DNA of 64,000 bases from Juglans regia (GCF_001411555.2 NC_049907.1:35919866-35983865), one strand, 5' to 3'; positions 25,978 to 37,816 are shown, counted from the stretch's first letter. Numbers and translations are program-made. The notes: generated by a model not told the origin, from the letters alone.

Positions 25978-26628
25978 CAGAGCAGTTGACCAACTATGGG
26001 AAAAGAGATTGGAAAAGATACTGTTAGGGGGATAATCAATGAGAATGAATGTAAAAGATTATTTCTTGGAGTGGAGGTACCTATGGGGATACCTGAAAAA
26101 ATTAGCAGAGAATGGAAAATGACAAAAGCCATCAAGCTGAAATATGTTTGCATTGTGGTTTGTGGGTAGGTAGAGGTGAACATGTATGTTTAATTGGTGG
26201 GTTTTAAAGTCGAGCTGTAACATGTGTTGTCAATTTGTTGTAACCTTAGCTATTAGTTGTACAGGTTCTCATAAATGACTAGCTAAAATCGTGTTGGATG
26301 AATGTACCTGTGCGTATTTTTTCAGGGTGAATGAAGGAAGAGGCCAGAGAATTAGGCACTATTATTGAATTAAGGAGCCCATACTCGAAAATTTAAAAGC
26401 TATAGCGCATGTTTTTTTTTTTTCAATTCAGTGACATGTCAATGCAGCAATTATAAAATAAAGAAGAATTTAAGTTTGACCAGTACATGAGATAAAAGAA
26501 TTAATCAAATTATACTTGAGTTATTAACTTAACTTATAACTAAATATTATATATAGATTTTGAAATTATAAGCATCGTGATATTGGTAAATATCATAACC
26601 CATCATGAAGGCTTAACTTGGAGGAGTA

Positions 26629-26901
26629 CTAGTACGTATGAAATTCAACATATATTTCTGATCGATCAACAATATGAAGGCTAAATCGATCCCATGCACC
26701 AAGATATTCCAACACAATATTAAGTTTGTGTAGGTGTTGACAAATATGTCGGAAAATCTTGTTATTTTCCTTTATAGAAGCATAAATTATTTCGGATACA
26801 TCAATGATTATATCAACAAAGATACACGCAACATCTATAGCAAATATAAGAACATGGTATAAATGTAAGCTCTTCTTGAAATGCATAACCAAGATTCTCA
26901 T
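26629..26901 (-). other. Unassigned 90-codon open frame
   Basis: Starts MRILVMHFKKS and contains a regular helix-like pattern (SEIIYASIKENNKIF, HLHKLNIVLEYLG). The pattern loosely recalls N-terminal helical bundles of plant MCA1/MLKL-like proteins, but no diagnostic motif is present. It lies 190 bases from the kinase-like exon on the same strand, so both could come from one captured gene. It may equally be chance. Confidence 0.2.
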
Positions 26902-27085
26902 GGGGCAGTAAAGGAAACTATAATATGAAAAGTATGAAAATTAATCAATGCACGGAACTAACTAAAAAGATAATGAAACCAAAAGAGACAACAGATTCAA
27001 GGTCCATAGTAAATTAAAAATGTAACATAAATTATATATATATGCAGATTTAGAAGGGCAGAAGATGCACAAGTAGGGAGTATAC

Positions 27086-27142
27086 CTTAGTAAGATTTGG
27101 ATGATCGAGTTTATGCCACACATCAACGATCTTGCGTAAAAG
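27086..27142 (-). pseudogene. Possible captured exon of a Raf-like protein kinase
   Basis: A 57-base segment bounded by an AG acceptor (GTTGGCAG) and a GT donor (GTATAC) encodes 19 residues in phase, including VDVWHKLDHPNLTK. Plant Raf-like MAPKKK-type kinases have EVAVWHKLDHPNVTKF in subdomain III-IV, and I recall an exon boundary close to this point. No neighbouring kinase exon was found within a few hundred bases. CACTA elements are known to capture host gene pieces, so this fits the context, but the match is short. Confidence 0.4.
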
Positions 27143-28639
27143 CTGCCAACAAATGACGCAATACGAGGCTGAATTCTGTCCTATGACCCTCCCACCCGAT
27201 GACTCACAATTTAACTAAATATCAAGAAAGAAGACAGACCACAGAAGAAACTATTAACAGCGTATGGGAGTCACCTATGCAATGAAATATAACAAATGTA
27301 ACCCACTTAGCATTACTAGAATAAAAAGAGGCTAACATAAGCAATAAAAGAAATTCAGGTGATCTACTAAATTGTGATGGAAAAATGGAGAAAATTCAAC
27401 TAATCGTAATATTTAGATAAATCATACACCTAGCTACTGCATGCACTCCAACTAACTGTCACACAGACATGCACAATCCCCACAGGAGTGTGAGACGCCA
27501 CACTCATTGCCCATTACACGAGTCCCACATCCCATGACGAAAGAATTCACAATAACTTTCCCAAGCAGGTTTTTTTTTTTTTTGTTGGGAGGAGCATACT
27601 ATTGAATAGTCCAAAAGTGACAAATAAAATCAATGGTTCAAATTCTTCACAACGTTTTTCATACATATGGGTATGAAAAATGAGCTTCCCAACTCAAAGA
27701 TGTTTTGGTTTTTTGGTACTATTGTCACTATATTTAGTACTAGCCAAGTTTTAGTTCTTTCCAAAAGAATGTTATTGACAGTATTCCCTGGCCACCGAAA
27801 GACAGTAAAAAAAGAAAAGTTATAGTCGGGGGGATATGCACATTTCTGGGAAACTACTTTAGTTGTGCGCAATTTAATGCCTTAGTTGGAGTATATGAAA
27901 CTTCTGTTTATAACTGAATCAAGTCCGTCTTTTATTAACACTTATAATTCTAAAAGTAAATCACGTACATATTCCATGTTTTAGAAAACTTTCAAGACAA
28001 AGAGAAATTTTAATTTGAATCGTCAGAACGTAATTCATTTTATTACATTTAGTCTTCTAATATAATACCATATTAGTTGCATTAACATTCACAATTTATA
28101 AGTACACTACAATAGTTTTATAAAATAAAGTGGATCTACTTTGAATCGTGGCTATTTTAGTTTTGGTTTTTCTGACTGCTTTCTATGGAGCAGGCAACCA
28201 AACCACATTTACTGACATATGCTACAGCATGGAGTTAGTAATCCCATTTCTCGCTAGCAACTAGTAGTAGATATAGCTAGGCTAGGTAGAAGCAAATTAA
28301 CTGGATGGATGGATGGATGGTCAAATATTAAAAAAGTGGAATCGTTTCGCTTATTTATAAAGATAACCTAGATAGCTATAACAACCATGAGAGGTTAGGT
28401 TTAGGGTAGTGTTTATTTGCCTTTGACCAAAGGATTTTTACTGAAGAATTAAGATATATATATATATATATATATATACAAAGACATATGAGTTAATCTA
28501 ATACAATCTGGCCAATATATATATATATATATATATATATGCTTGTAAAATTCTCTTTTAGGCCAACAGGATGGATATAAGATAATTCCCAAGAATCATG
28601 CATGGTTGCACCTTGAATGTTTGGACAGTAGGTTGAAGG

Positions 28640-30120
28640 TGGGGAAAGCTGGATATGTAAAAGGCTTACGATCATGTAAGAAAAGTGGATTTTGTTGTTT
28701 ATTTACTGAGGAGATTTGGTTTTGGTGCTAAATGGAGCTCGTGGATTAAGCATTGTGTTTCGACTTAGAAATTTTATATATTGGTGAATGGTGAACCAGC
28801 TGGTTTCTTTTGTAGTTCTCGCGGTTTAAGGCAAGGCAATCCCATTTCCCTCTTTCTTTTTGTTATGGTTATGGAAGCTTTGAGTAGAATGATTGAGAGG
28901 GCTGTGGAGGGTAATCTGCTGTCCAGTTTTGTGGTGGGTAAGGAGACTAGGAATTGTTTCAAGATTGAACATTTGTTATTTGATGACAGTACTTTGATTT
29001 ATAGTGAGGCTTCTTTTTAAGAAGTTCGTGTTTTGAGAGAACTTTTGCTATGTTTCGAAGCTGTTTCGGGATTAAGTGTTAATTTGTCGAAGTCTAAAAT
29101 TGTTAATGTGGATGATGTTCATAATTTATCAGACCTGGCTAATTTACTGGGCTGCAGAATCTCTTCTTTGCCTTTGAGGTATCTTGGGCTTCCTTTGGGA
29201 GCCTCTCTTAAATCTGTAAATAATAGTAGAATCTCTCAAGCTGGTTTTTCCTTCAATCTTCAGAATTGTCAGGGATCATAATAGTTCTATTTATGAAAAT
29301 ACTGCAGTAATAATAGACAGGTTGAATGGAATATAATTTATAAAAGGGATGTCAATGATTGAGAGGTGGATGAAGTTAAGGATCTGCTGATCAAACTCTA
29401 CAGCTCAAAGTTGGTACTTGAAAGAGAGGATAATATGGTGTGGATCCCTGCTGGAAAGGCTAAGTTTTCAGTCTCATCTTATTACAGAGTTTTGTCAAGT
29501 CATATTAGTTGTGTTTTTCCTTGGAAAAGCATATGGAAAGTGAAAGAAAGCAGTAAGGTTGCTTTTTTATGTTGGGTGGGATCTTTGGGTTCAGTATTGA
29601 GAAATATTAATCTTAAAATGAGACTAATAAATATAACTGATTGGTGTGTCATGTGTAAAAGGGCAGGAGATTCTGTAAATCATCTTTTTCTTCACTATGA
29701 AGTGTCAAGATTCTTGTGGACTGAGGTTTTGAGTTGGATAGGTTTATATTGGGATCATGCCTAGAGAAGCAATGCACATTATTGGAAGGGTGGAAGATTT
29801 TGAAGGGCTGTAAGAAGTGGGTGAGAGTTTGGAAATCCATACGTCTTTGTCTTATGTGGTGCACTATGGTTACTCAAGAAATGAGAGATGTTTCGAAGAT
29901 AAAGAACGCTCATTGGGAGATCTTAGAGATTTTTTCTTGTGTACTTTGAGTTATTGGGTTAAAGTGTTTGTGTAAAAGAGCCAATTTTCTGCACATGTTT
30001 TAGTTTTCTTGCGTTTAGTTTCTTTTCATTTGAGGAAGTTGTAGTTGTTTCCTTAAACGTACGTCATGTGTATTTAGGATTATGCTTATTTCTTGAATAA
30101 ATGATTACTTATCAAAACAA
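28640..30120 (+). mobile_element. 5'-truncated LINE with reverse-transcriptase remnants
   Basis: Remnant of a plant LINE on the plus strand inside the CACTA element. Translation in shifting frames shows reverse transcriptase pieces (KAYDHV near 28660, GLRQGNPISLFLF at 28823-28862, FDDSTLIYSEA near 28980 in place of the usual ADD motif, SKSKI and LRYLGLPLGA near 29090-29210). A zf-RVT region follows (KVAFLCWVGSL near 29555, CVMCKRAGDSVNHLFLHYE near 29645-29702). Several stops and a frameshift near 29280 show it is dead. The end near 30095-30120 is A-rich. The 5' edge is where polymerase similarity starts; I found no convincing target duplication for the whole fragment. Confidence 0.8.
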
Positions 30121-30128
30121 TTGCAATG

Positions 30129-30186
30129 GTCTTACTGATTGAAATAATATCAACGAGCAAGCGAGTATAAATTAAAAAAAAAAAAA
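30129..30186 (+). mobile_element. 58-bp A-tailed retroposon scrap
   Basis: A 58-base insert ending in a run of A is bounded by a perfect 9-bp direct repeat ATTGCAATG (30120-30128 and 30187-30195). This is what a severely 5'-truncated LINE or SINE insertion looks like. It lies directly at the end of the larger LINE fragment. Confidence 0.55.
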
Positions 30187-30287
30187 ATTGCAATGACCAG
30201 AGTCCTCTAATATTTTCACTGTATCCTACAAGAAGGAAAAGAAGCTGCCAAGTAGTGATATGTGCATTAGGAAAGCAAACTCGTTAC

Positions 30288-30403
30288 CTTATTACTAGCT
30301 CCTTGTAAGGCTCATTCTGCCCTGAACTGCTCTCACTTATATGTCCAGCATTGGCTACTCCACTTTTCTCAGCACTTGTAGTTGCAGAGACATTTACTGA
30401 CAT
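30288..30403 (-). other. Exon-like segment, unknown protein
   Basis: From an ATG at 30403 an open frame of 38 codons (MSVNVSATTSAEKSG... NEPYKELVI) runs to a good GTAACG donor after 30288. The composition is Ser/Thr-rich and soluble. It could be the first coding exon of a CACTA gene or of a captured host gene. I do not recognise it and no downstream partner exon was identified. Confidence 0.3.
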
Positions 30404-32508
30404 TGAACCTAATTTGATTTAAGTCAAAAGTGAGGAATTAGAGTTTGCACCAAAGTTGGGGGATGAAATTGATTAATTTATAGATATGTTTCCCAATACA
30501 AGAATTTATTAAAATCAACTCATGCCTTTCTTTAATGTTAACATTTTCAATTCATAGATTAAGGAAATTAAACAGTTTACATCCATATGGTGTCCAAAAG
30601 GCCCTTTACAGATGAGATCATTAAATTTACAGTCATAGTCTCCCCCATCCTATTCGTTGACCAGCCAAATGCTGACCAAATATTTTGTCTCATCGCAAAT
30701 AAGGGCTGCAAAAGATTGTGATATTGTTATCATAAAAGCACAAAAGTAATGGTTAAAATAATAAATAAATTAGGTTAAGCACCAGGTAGTAAGAAATAAG
30801 ATTTATCATGAATCTAATCTTGTGAAATGCACCCAAATTAGCCTCAATTGGATGGGAAATGGAAAGAAATAAACAAAATTGTCTAGTTTTCTCATAAATC
30901 CAAATTAGAGCCATTGATGCAGAAGCATGCGTGCATTAAGATAAGATAAAGAAAACGATTTGAGTAATATGGAAAAGCAGCAGGCAGTGATATGGAAAAT
31001 AACAAGTAGGGAGAAACAAGGCACCAACAACATCACCAAAGTAATTCGTGATGCAAAGTCCATGCGAATTAAGGATGGATTTTAACCAAAACATCACCAA
31101 AGTAACTATAAAGCATCACCACAACAGGGATCTCTCTATAATCATGTGACATGGATAGTGGGTAACTGAACCAAACACTCCATTAAATCAGGCCACTATT
31201 TGGAGGAAAATTGGTTATCAGGCAATATTTGAGGATTGTGAGGAAACGATATATGGGATAATAAAATACTTCTCTAATACCACGTTTCTTTTGTCAGCCC
31301 AGTGCACACTTTTATTGGACTGTGGAAAAAAGACTAAGATGTGAAAAATTAATTCCCTAGTTTGTATTCACCATAGAAGACAGTGCAAAAATCAAGTTAT
31401 AACATTTACAAACTTTATAAATACAAGATAATTTACAATAGAGATGGGAAATAATATTAAGTTCATAACCAATAAACATAATGTTGGCCACTATTTGAGA
31501 ACTCAAGTTAAATAAAATAAAATAAAAACACCACAACAAAATAGAGATCTTCCAAATCATTTTCAAGATCTACATTCCCTGTCTAATAGATTGCAATTTG
31601 TAGAAATATAATGCAAAATTAGTATAGAGAGATATTTGTTAATAATCTTTGATTCTTTTGACAAACACGACTCATAACTTTGAGTACTCATAACGAATAA
31701 AAATGGAACAGTAAAAGAGGAACAATTAGAGGAGCGATTTTGCTTTCCCAAGTTGATGTTGAAAACCAGAACATGAATTAAATACTAGGGTTTCTATTCG
31801 TGACAGGTGCGAGCCGAAAGACTTACCACTGCGAGAGTGGTGACGGCATCTACCAGTCCATGGACAACTCCGACTTCAAACTACGCGAACCCCTCTGCTC
31901 ATACCCACGAGGTGCCCTCAGTCAGTGATGCCACAAAAAATGTGTTGTCTTCGGTGGAGCGCAGGGTCCAACCAGCCACCAGACAAATCCACGAGGTCGG
32001 CGACGTTGGAAGCTCCACCGAGTCTTCTGGAATTGAATGTGGTAGATGCAAGCCGTGGGAGTTGTTACCAACTCGTGCACGCCAATCCTCTCATTTCTGC
32101 TAAATTATCTCCCTAATTGACGCAATATGTAAATGGTTGATCACGGGAGGATTTCATGAAATGAGAGAAAATAAGAGAGGCAGGGGGAAATTTTGTTAGA
32201 TTTGGTCTGAGGTGAGAAGAAATTTTCCTGTTGAAATCGAACGAAAGGGAGAGAATGCGCGCCAGGTCCAATTTCCCACCGTCGGTTTGCACAATTTTTT
32301 TTTTTCTTAACAAGGTTTGCACATGTGTTAAGCCGTGTAAAATGAGGGTTTTTTTTTTTTTGGGCGAAATATGTTGGTGGGAAAAGAACTTTGTTACAAT
32401 AATTTTAAGTGAGCCGTTGGCATGTCGCTGCAACATCACGAATCTTTCCCACGAACCCAGTTTGTGACATAAATCAAATATTTTCCACCATGGTTTGTCT
32501 TGGAAAAG
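30404..32508 (-). other. CACTA 5' sub-terminal region with a GC-rich island
   Basis: Noncoding as far as I can tell. 31800-32100 is much more GC-rich than its surroundings and has a good donor-like GTAAGT on the minus strand near 31828, suggesting an untranslated first exon of a CACTA gene. 32150-32508 carries repeated GGTGGGAAA/TTTCCCACC motifs and poly-A/T tracts. Confidence 0.4.
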
Positions 32509-32542
32509 ATTTTTGTGGCGAAAAGGCTACTTTGTTGTAGTG
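32509..32542 (-). repeat. CACTA terminal inverted repeat (5' end of the element)
   Basis: On the minus strand the element starts CACTACAACAAAG and continues into TAGCCTTTTCGCCACAAAAA. CACTACAA is the defining terminus of En/Spm elements. Beyond it lies a TA-rich stretch, so the 3-bp target duplication cannot be judged. Confidence 0.75.
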
Positions 32543-34327
32543 ATATATATATAAATTTTTTGTTTTGCTCATTTTTGTGCTTTCCATATTATTCGTTTCC
32601 GTTTGAAGGCATTAGTCCTTTGTTAATCTTTGCTTTGGAGAGATCAAGCTGGGATCGGGTTCTCAGCTTTTCACCACTGGCTGGATCGATTTATAAGTAC
32701 TCAATAGTAAATATTATTGGAGTATTCTCTTGGATGAATTAATTTAACATTAATACGTGCTAGCTAGCTAGCTAGAATTTACCCAAAATGACATGAATTG
32801 CATGCAGAGATATTCTAGCTTTATCGAGTTAACTTTCGGTATCATATTATTTTATATATAATATTACGACTTATATTCTTTTTAGTGTGATGTTGATATA
32901 TCACTACAAAAGTCGTTGATACCACTCAATTTTCTAGAAAGTTATAACTGAAAAATTACAATATTCATTATCTAGGTAATCCGTACATAGATGTTAAAAA
33001 TAAATAAATTCTTAACCTATTATTTAGTGGAATAATATTGTTCTTATTTCATCTAACGATTGAAGAAGGTATATTTGATTTTGTACCCATGCCTTTAGGA
33101 TCTAATTAATCTATATATCATGCACAAATTATAAAACTAAAGAATGTTTTAAAATTATAAATCAAGGATAATATTAATATATATATATATTTATATATAT
33201 ATATATCAGTTGCTTGGTCCCATGTATATGATGGGGCTAGAAGGCCGTGGCAGGGTGCATGTCCCAATTAAGGTGCATGCTCACATTAATCACGCCATAA
33301 AAATCCACTAATTAAAATATTCAAGTCGATTAAGTTTATTCAAATTGAATCGGTAAAAAATTGAACCGATTTTAGTGAGTTTTTTGAATCTTCCACTGAA
33401 TTGCTTCAATCGACCAATTCAGATCAATTCAAACTGATTCTAGCTGATTTTACACCAATTTAAACCAATTCCAATCGATTGAAAATTGTATTTTTTTTAA
33501 GTTGTTTAAAAATTGAGCTTTTTCTTTTAATTTATTGTAAAAAAATATGATAAAAATTAACATATGTTAACTTTTTTCATTATTGTATTCAATAAGAATC
33601 ACAAAAAACTCGAAAGATAAAACATGTAATTCTTTATTTCTTTAGTTGAGCAGAAAAATTAGGAGATGAATGAGTATTTTATATTATATTTATGGTTGTT
33701 TATAAAATACTACGTACATTTGTCATGAACTTATAACTTAATGGTCTTTATCTTCTTCGTATATGAGGCAAAAAAGTGTCGACAATTGAGGTTTAATACA
33801 TAAATTACATGTTTATTGAAACTATTTAGATTCATATATGTCATGTTTTTATTGGAACTAGTAAATGAATTTATATTTTATACCCTTTGTATACATGATA
33901 AGACTAAATGCTTGAATTTCATTACATGTGAGTTTTAATACTTTTATCAATACTGAAATAATCAATTCAAAATTTTCATGGATCATCTAATTCAATTTAT
34001 TAAAAACCCAATTCTGATTTTTCGAATCTTGACTTAATGTTACGTTTGGTTAGTGATGTATTTTCAAGTATTCTGTGAATAATAATAAAAAAGTAATTAT
34101 AGAATATTAAATAGTAGTGAATAGTAATATTGAAAAATATGTAAAAAATAATAATAAAATAATAAATAATAGTAAGTTATTCTGAGAATATTTGAAGTAT
34201 TCTGAGAATAAATTCTGACAAAATAACAATACTTGAGGTATTCAATTTAATTAACCTCTCATACGTTGAAGGTGGTTGGTCTAGATCACTCTCATGCATG
34301 AATGGCCTTATAACCCCGGCCCCTTAA

Positions 34328-34365
<38 letters not shown>

Positions 34366-36823
34366 GGCCTCGTGCAGAAGACTGATAATGACATAGTCAG
34401 ATGTGCAAGAAATATCCAGTTAAAAAATAAAGTAATCGATCATGTTATCGCAGTTAGGGTTCTCCAACGTCGTCAAAGTAACGATATATATGCAGTACTG
34501 CATCAATACCTCTCGAAAAGACTCTCAACGTACAAAGGGGGGGAATACACAAAAAATTGAGAGGGCCAGGTCACAATCTACTACATTAATCTTTTCCCAG
34601 ACCAGTACGCACAGTAGTACTTTCTGAAGAAGATATTTTTATTTTATCCTTACAATAATATTCTGATCTATCCATCCATCGAAAGAGACTGCCCGCCTGA
34701 AAACTGATCGCAAAGGGTCACATGCTCCGGCCCTTGATTTTTTGCTTTTTTCTTTTTGTTTGTTTTTGGATGACACGACACAGTACGTAATCTTTCGTTT
34801 TCTCCAGTTGTGATGGACGTACTACGACGTATAACTTTGTCTCGTACCGTCACATATCATGTAATGCAAACGTACGCTAGCTACTAGAGTGCTTGTGCAT
34901 GGTAAACAGAGTGAAAATAACCAATATGCATGTTATAATATCGTAACGCAGGCCAGCTAATGCATCAGCTAGCGCTAGTCTCTAGACTCTAATTAATTAA
35001 GGAAGGTTCCGGCCTTGAACATGCATGTGAACTTGGGATGTTAGCTAGTACTCCTAAAAGCAAGCTTAATGCTTGCATACATGATTGGCATGCATGGCCT
35101 CGTTCAGCAATATCGTTTAATATATATATATATACACACACGATCAAGTTTAATATTTTGCATGTGAACCCGTGGGGCTAGCTGTAGAATCACAAGATCA
35201 GGAAGCACATGCAAGGGATTTAGACAAATTGGACTGAGAAACAACAGAGACATGGGTCCTTGAAGAAATTCCCAGCTTGTTTATGCTCCACTGTCCAGCA
35301 ACTTCTTTATTCTCCCAAGCTTTTCAGAATCCGCTGCATGCGGAGTTATTAGGCTTCTCATGTGCGTGCGTGTATGTCGATTAGCCTTTTGATCTGTAAA
35401 TTAAAACTCTATAATTTATAGTTCCGTACGTGATCTTGACATGAGAAAGACTTCCTGAAATGATACATATGCTTGCTTTACATTGAATTAATTATTTATA
35501 TATATATATATGCACTACACAAATTAACTATTTATATATATATATAAATAGTTAATTTCCTGCAAACTATATATACTCGATCTCCCAATGCGAGATGTGA
35601 TGAAGACAGATACCATTCGAAGTAGCTTTAGAAAATCATTACCATGCATTAGTTCGCTTTCCTTGGATGCAAAGCCAAAGATATACTAAAGCGTCTTTAG
35701 TGATATTGACAACTAATTAATTATATATATATATATTGCACCATGACTTTTATTCTTTTTCCCAGCTTGGTTCAAGTATATATAATATGATCATGATCAA
35801 CTATATCAAGGGACGATCGATGCTTAAAGACAAAAGTTGTTTTTTTTTTCCATACGTGGGTCAGTGCACTTTTTTAAATATAAAAATAAAATAAAATAAA
35901 AGTGCCGAGTGGGTATATATAAAGGCCACCCATTTTATACAGTCAAGAGGCTTTGGAATCATGTGGCATCGAGGATATTGATAAAAGGTCCTGATTGGCC
36001 CTACCAATTACAACCCCTTTCGTTCTTTTTCTTAGATTCCCCACGCAAAAAAAACATTGCACCCAAATAAAAATCAATCAAGATGGAATAGTACTACTTG
36101 GAAACGTTCGATCAGAACCGTTGACTGCGACGTCAACTGTCAAATCATGGCATATTCACTCCCACGAGATGGATGGACATGGAGATTAATCGTGCTAACA
36201 AGCATTAATAAAGAGACAAAGACACCTGCTTTAGATATTCATATATTCCAATCTTTTTATGTAAATACAATAATGGGTGCCAAAAATATTACAGCTCACA
36301 TGTCAAATAAGATGTGCAAGTCACACCATAAAGACCAAAACACCACTCTCTCTCACGTTACAATCCCGTGGGGCCTACGGGTTTATTGGACTTTGTACTA
36401 CTTACACAGTATTAATATCCGACCCTCTCAGACCGGGTGGACCACCCCTGAACAAGGAGCCAACTGTATCATGATTGATGCAGGCGCGCGCCACACACAA
36501 CGAACTCAAGCATGTACGGTAAAGAGTGAACTATGGAGAAAAAGGGGGAGCAAACGTTGTACAACAGCAGGCGCGGCTTTCTAAAATGCTTCCCGCACTG
36601 TACGGCCGCCAAATGTGAAAGTACTACTTATAACGACCTGACGACAACCTCTCACCCCCCAATCTCTATTTTTATTTCATTTTTTTTTTCTTTTTCCTTA
36701 TTAATATTTTATTTTTTACCGTGAACAAATAATCTATAAAGAAAAATAAATTAGAGGAGTCGCGGAGTACCAGCTGCCACGTTGTTATATGGTCATTGCT
36801 AGATTCTGAGGATCCCACCAACA
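32543..36823. other. AT-rich intergenic stretch between CACTA and the IPT gene
   Basis: No gene supported over about 4.3 kb. Contents: GCTAGCTAGCTAG (32759), a CACTACAAAAG phrase at 32902, (TA)n tracts at about 33178-33207, 34338-34365 and 35120-35132, two inward-facing (AT)n blocks at 35494-35546, and a TTACGTTTGGTTAG phrase at 34040 that resembles a PIF/Harbinger-type end. The part adjoining 36824 should hold the 3' untranslated region of the IPT gene. Confidence 0.5.
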
Positions 36824-37816
36824 CTAGCGTCTCGCTGCAGCCACGGCTCCTATCGGCAATATTGGCGAGCCGATGACAGTGGCCGCAGCGTCGCGTGATA
36901 CGATGTTACTGGACACACGATTTTGGTCGTACAGGAATCGGTCGACGATGAGGTCGCTCGGTCTGACCACGAGCTTCTCCCACGCTTCTTCAGCCTCCAG
37001 GCGGCTTCGCCTCAGGAACACTTCCGTGGCGTCGAGCCGATGTATATTCCATTCCCACTTGTTCTGGAAACGATGGATCTTTTGCAGCTGGCGACAAGCC
37101 AACAGACAGGTATTTTCCTTGATTTTCTCAATGGCTACCTTAAGAAGTCGAGCACGAGTTCTCTTATCGGCTGTGGCTTCTATCCTTAAATATTTATCCA
37201 TTTCAGGCACACCGATTGCTCGCCTGATTCCTAGCGAATAATCGGCTTCCGGGTCGAACAATTTTCTCACCTCGTCCACCAAACCAGCTTCCACCATCCG
37301 GTCAACTCGCTCTGATACAAAGGAATGGAGCACAGGCAAGGATACGTCGACCCAGAGGAAGCAACACTCGTACTTCATCCGAAATTCAGCACGTTGGTTT
37401 ACCATCGCTGAAATATAAGAATTGGAGCCACCGGCAATGATCGGGAGCCGGTCGCGGCCGGTAACAGACTCCATGGCCAAAGAAGCATGATGGCAGAAAT
37501 CGTTTGCTGTGAAGTTGGAATCAGGATCCATAGTTCCTAGTAAATGATGTGGGACCCCACGACACTCCTCTTCGGTGACTTTATTCGTAACGATGTCAAG
37601 TCCTTTGTAAACTTGCATTTTGTCGGAATTTATAATCTCGGCCGGGAAACGAGTGGCCAAGTCGATGGCGAGCCTTGACTTGCCGGTGCCAGTTGCTCCC
37701 ATTACAATCACAACCTTGTTTTTCCGACGGAACAATTCCATATCGAGGACCGGTACTCCAGGAAAGTTCACGAGAGGCTGAACTTGTTTGCAGACGGACA
37801 GTGAAGTTCTCATCAT
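36824..37816 (-). CDS. IPT5: Adenylate isopentenyltransferase (cytokinin synthase), IPT5-like
   Basis: Transfers the isopentenyl group of DMAPP to ATP or ADP, the first step of cytokinin synthesis; plant members act mostly in plastids or cytosol. The frame is complete, has 330 codons and no intron, as usual for plant ATP/ADP-type IPT genes (about 320-350 residues). Visible motifs: P-loop GATGTGKS at residues 40-47, AEIINSDKMQVYKGLDIVTN at 59-78, GVPHHLLG at 87-94, IIAGGSNSYI at 126-135, CCFLWVDV and HSFVSERVD further on, RRAIGVPE, ENTCLLACRQLQKI, and VDATEVFLRR-like RLDATEVFLRR near the end. The N-terminus and the Ala-rich end resemble Arabidopsis IPT5 more than IPT3; the subgroup call is by memory. 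The start MMRTSL is the first in-frame Met after AAA. No damage is seen. Confidence 0.93.
   Translation of the reverse strand: MMRTSLSVCKQVQPLVNFPGVPVLDMELFRRKNKVVIVMGATGTGKSRLAIDLATRFPAEIINSDKMQVYKGLDIVTNKVTEEECRGVPHHLLGTMDPDSNFTANDFCHHASLAMESVTGRDRLPIIAGGSNSYISAMVNQRAEFRMKYECCFLWVDVSLPVLHSFVSERVDRMVEAGLVDEVRKLFDPEADYSLGIRRAIGVPEMDKYLRIEATADKRTRARLLKVAIEKIKENTCLLACRQLQKIHRFQNKWEWNIHRLDATEVFLRRSRLEAEEAWEKLVVRPSDLIVDRFLYDQNRVSSNIVSRDAAATVIGSPILPIGAVAAARR

Larger units (their letters stand above)
25978..28600. other. CACTA 5' interior with unassigned exon-like pieces
   Basis: Sequence upstream of the TNP2-type start. Apart from the kinase-like exon (27086-27142) and an unassigned 90-codon frame (26629-26901) there is nothing recognisable. 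A GGATGGATGG tract lies near 28303 and (AT)n tracts at about 28455-28479 and 28515-28541. Confidence 0.4.
14920..32542 (-). mobile_element. CACTA (En/Spm) DNA transposon, degenerate, left end unresolved
   Basis: Two genes typical of plant CACTA elements lie in the same direction: a TNP2-type transposase (22401-25977) and a Ptta/En-Spm gene (14920-17660). Upstream of both, at 32542, the minus strand begins CACTACAACAAAG, the standard CACTA terminus. The sub-terminal 450 bases repeat a GGTGGGAAA/TTTCCCACC motif, as sub-terminal protein-binding repeats do. The left limit given is only the end of the last coding exon; the matching terminus was not found and may be deleted. A LINE fragment and a tiny retroposon sit inside. 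Both genes carry stops or frameshifts, so the element is not autonomous. Confidence 0.75.

Noticed and set aside
31807..32103. 98-codon plus-strand frame in the GC-rich island
   Set aside because: Composition-driven; the island fits better as noncoding CACTA 5' sequence on the minus strand and the protein has no recognisable motif.
32902..32925. CACTACAAAAG phrase right of the CACTA element
   Set aside because: No opposite terminus, no sub-terminal repeats and no coding content nearby; probably chance, listed only in the intergenic note.
34338..34366. (AT)n tracts as possible matrix-attachment or origin signals
   Set aside because: Similar tracts occur more than ten times in the window and are ordinary microsatellites.
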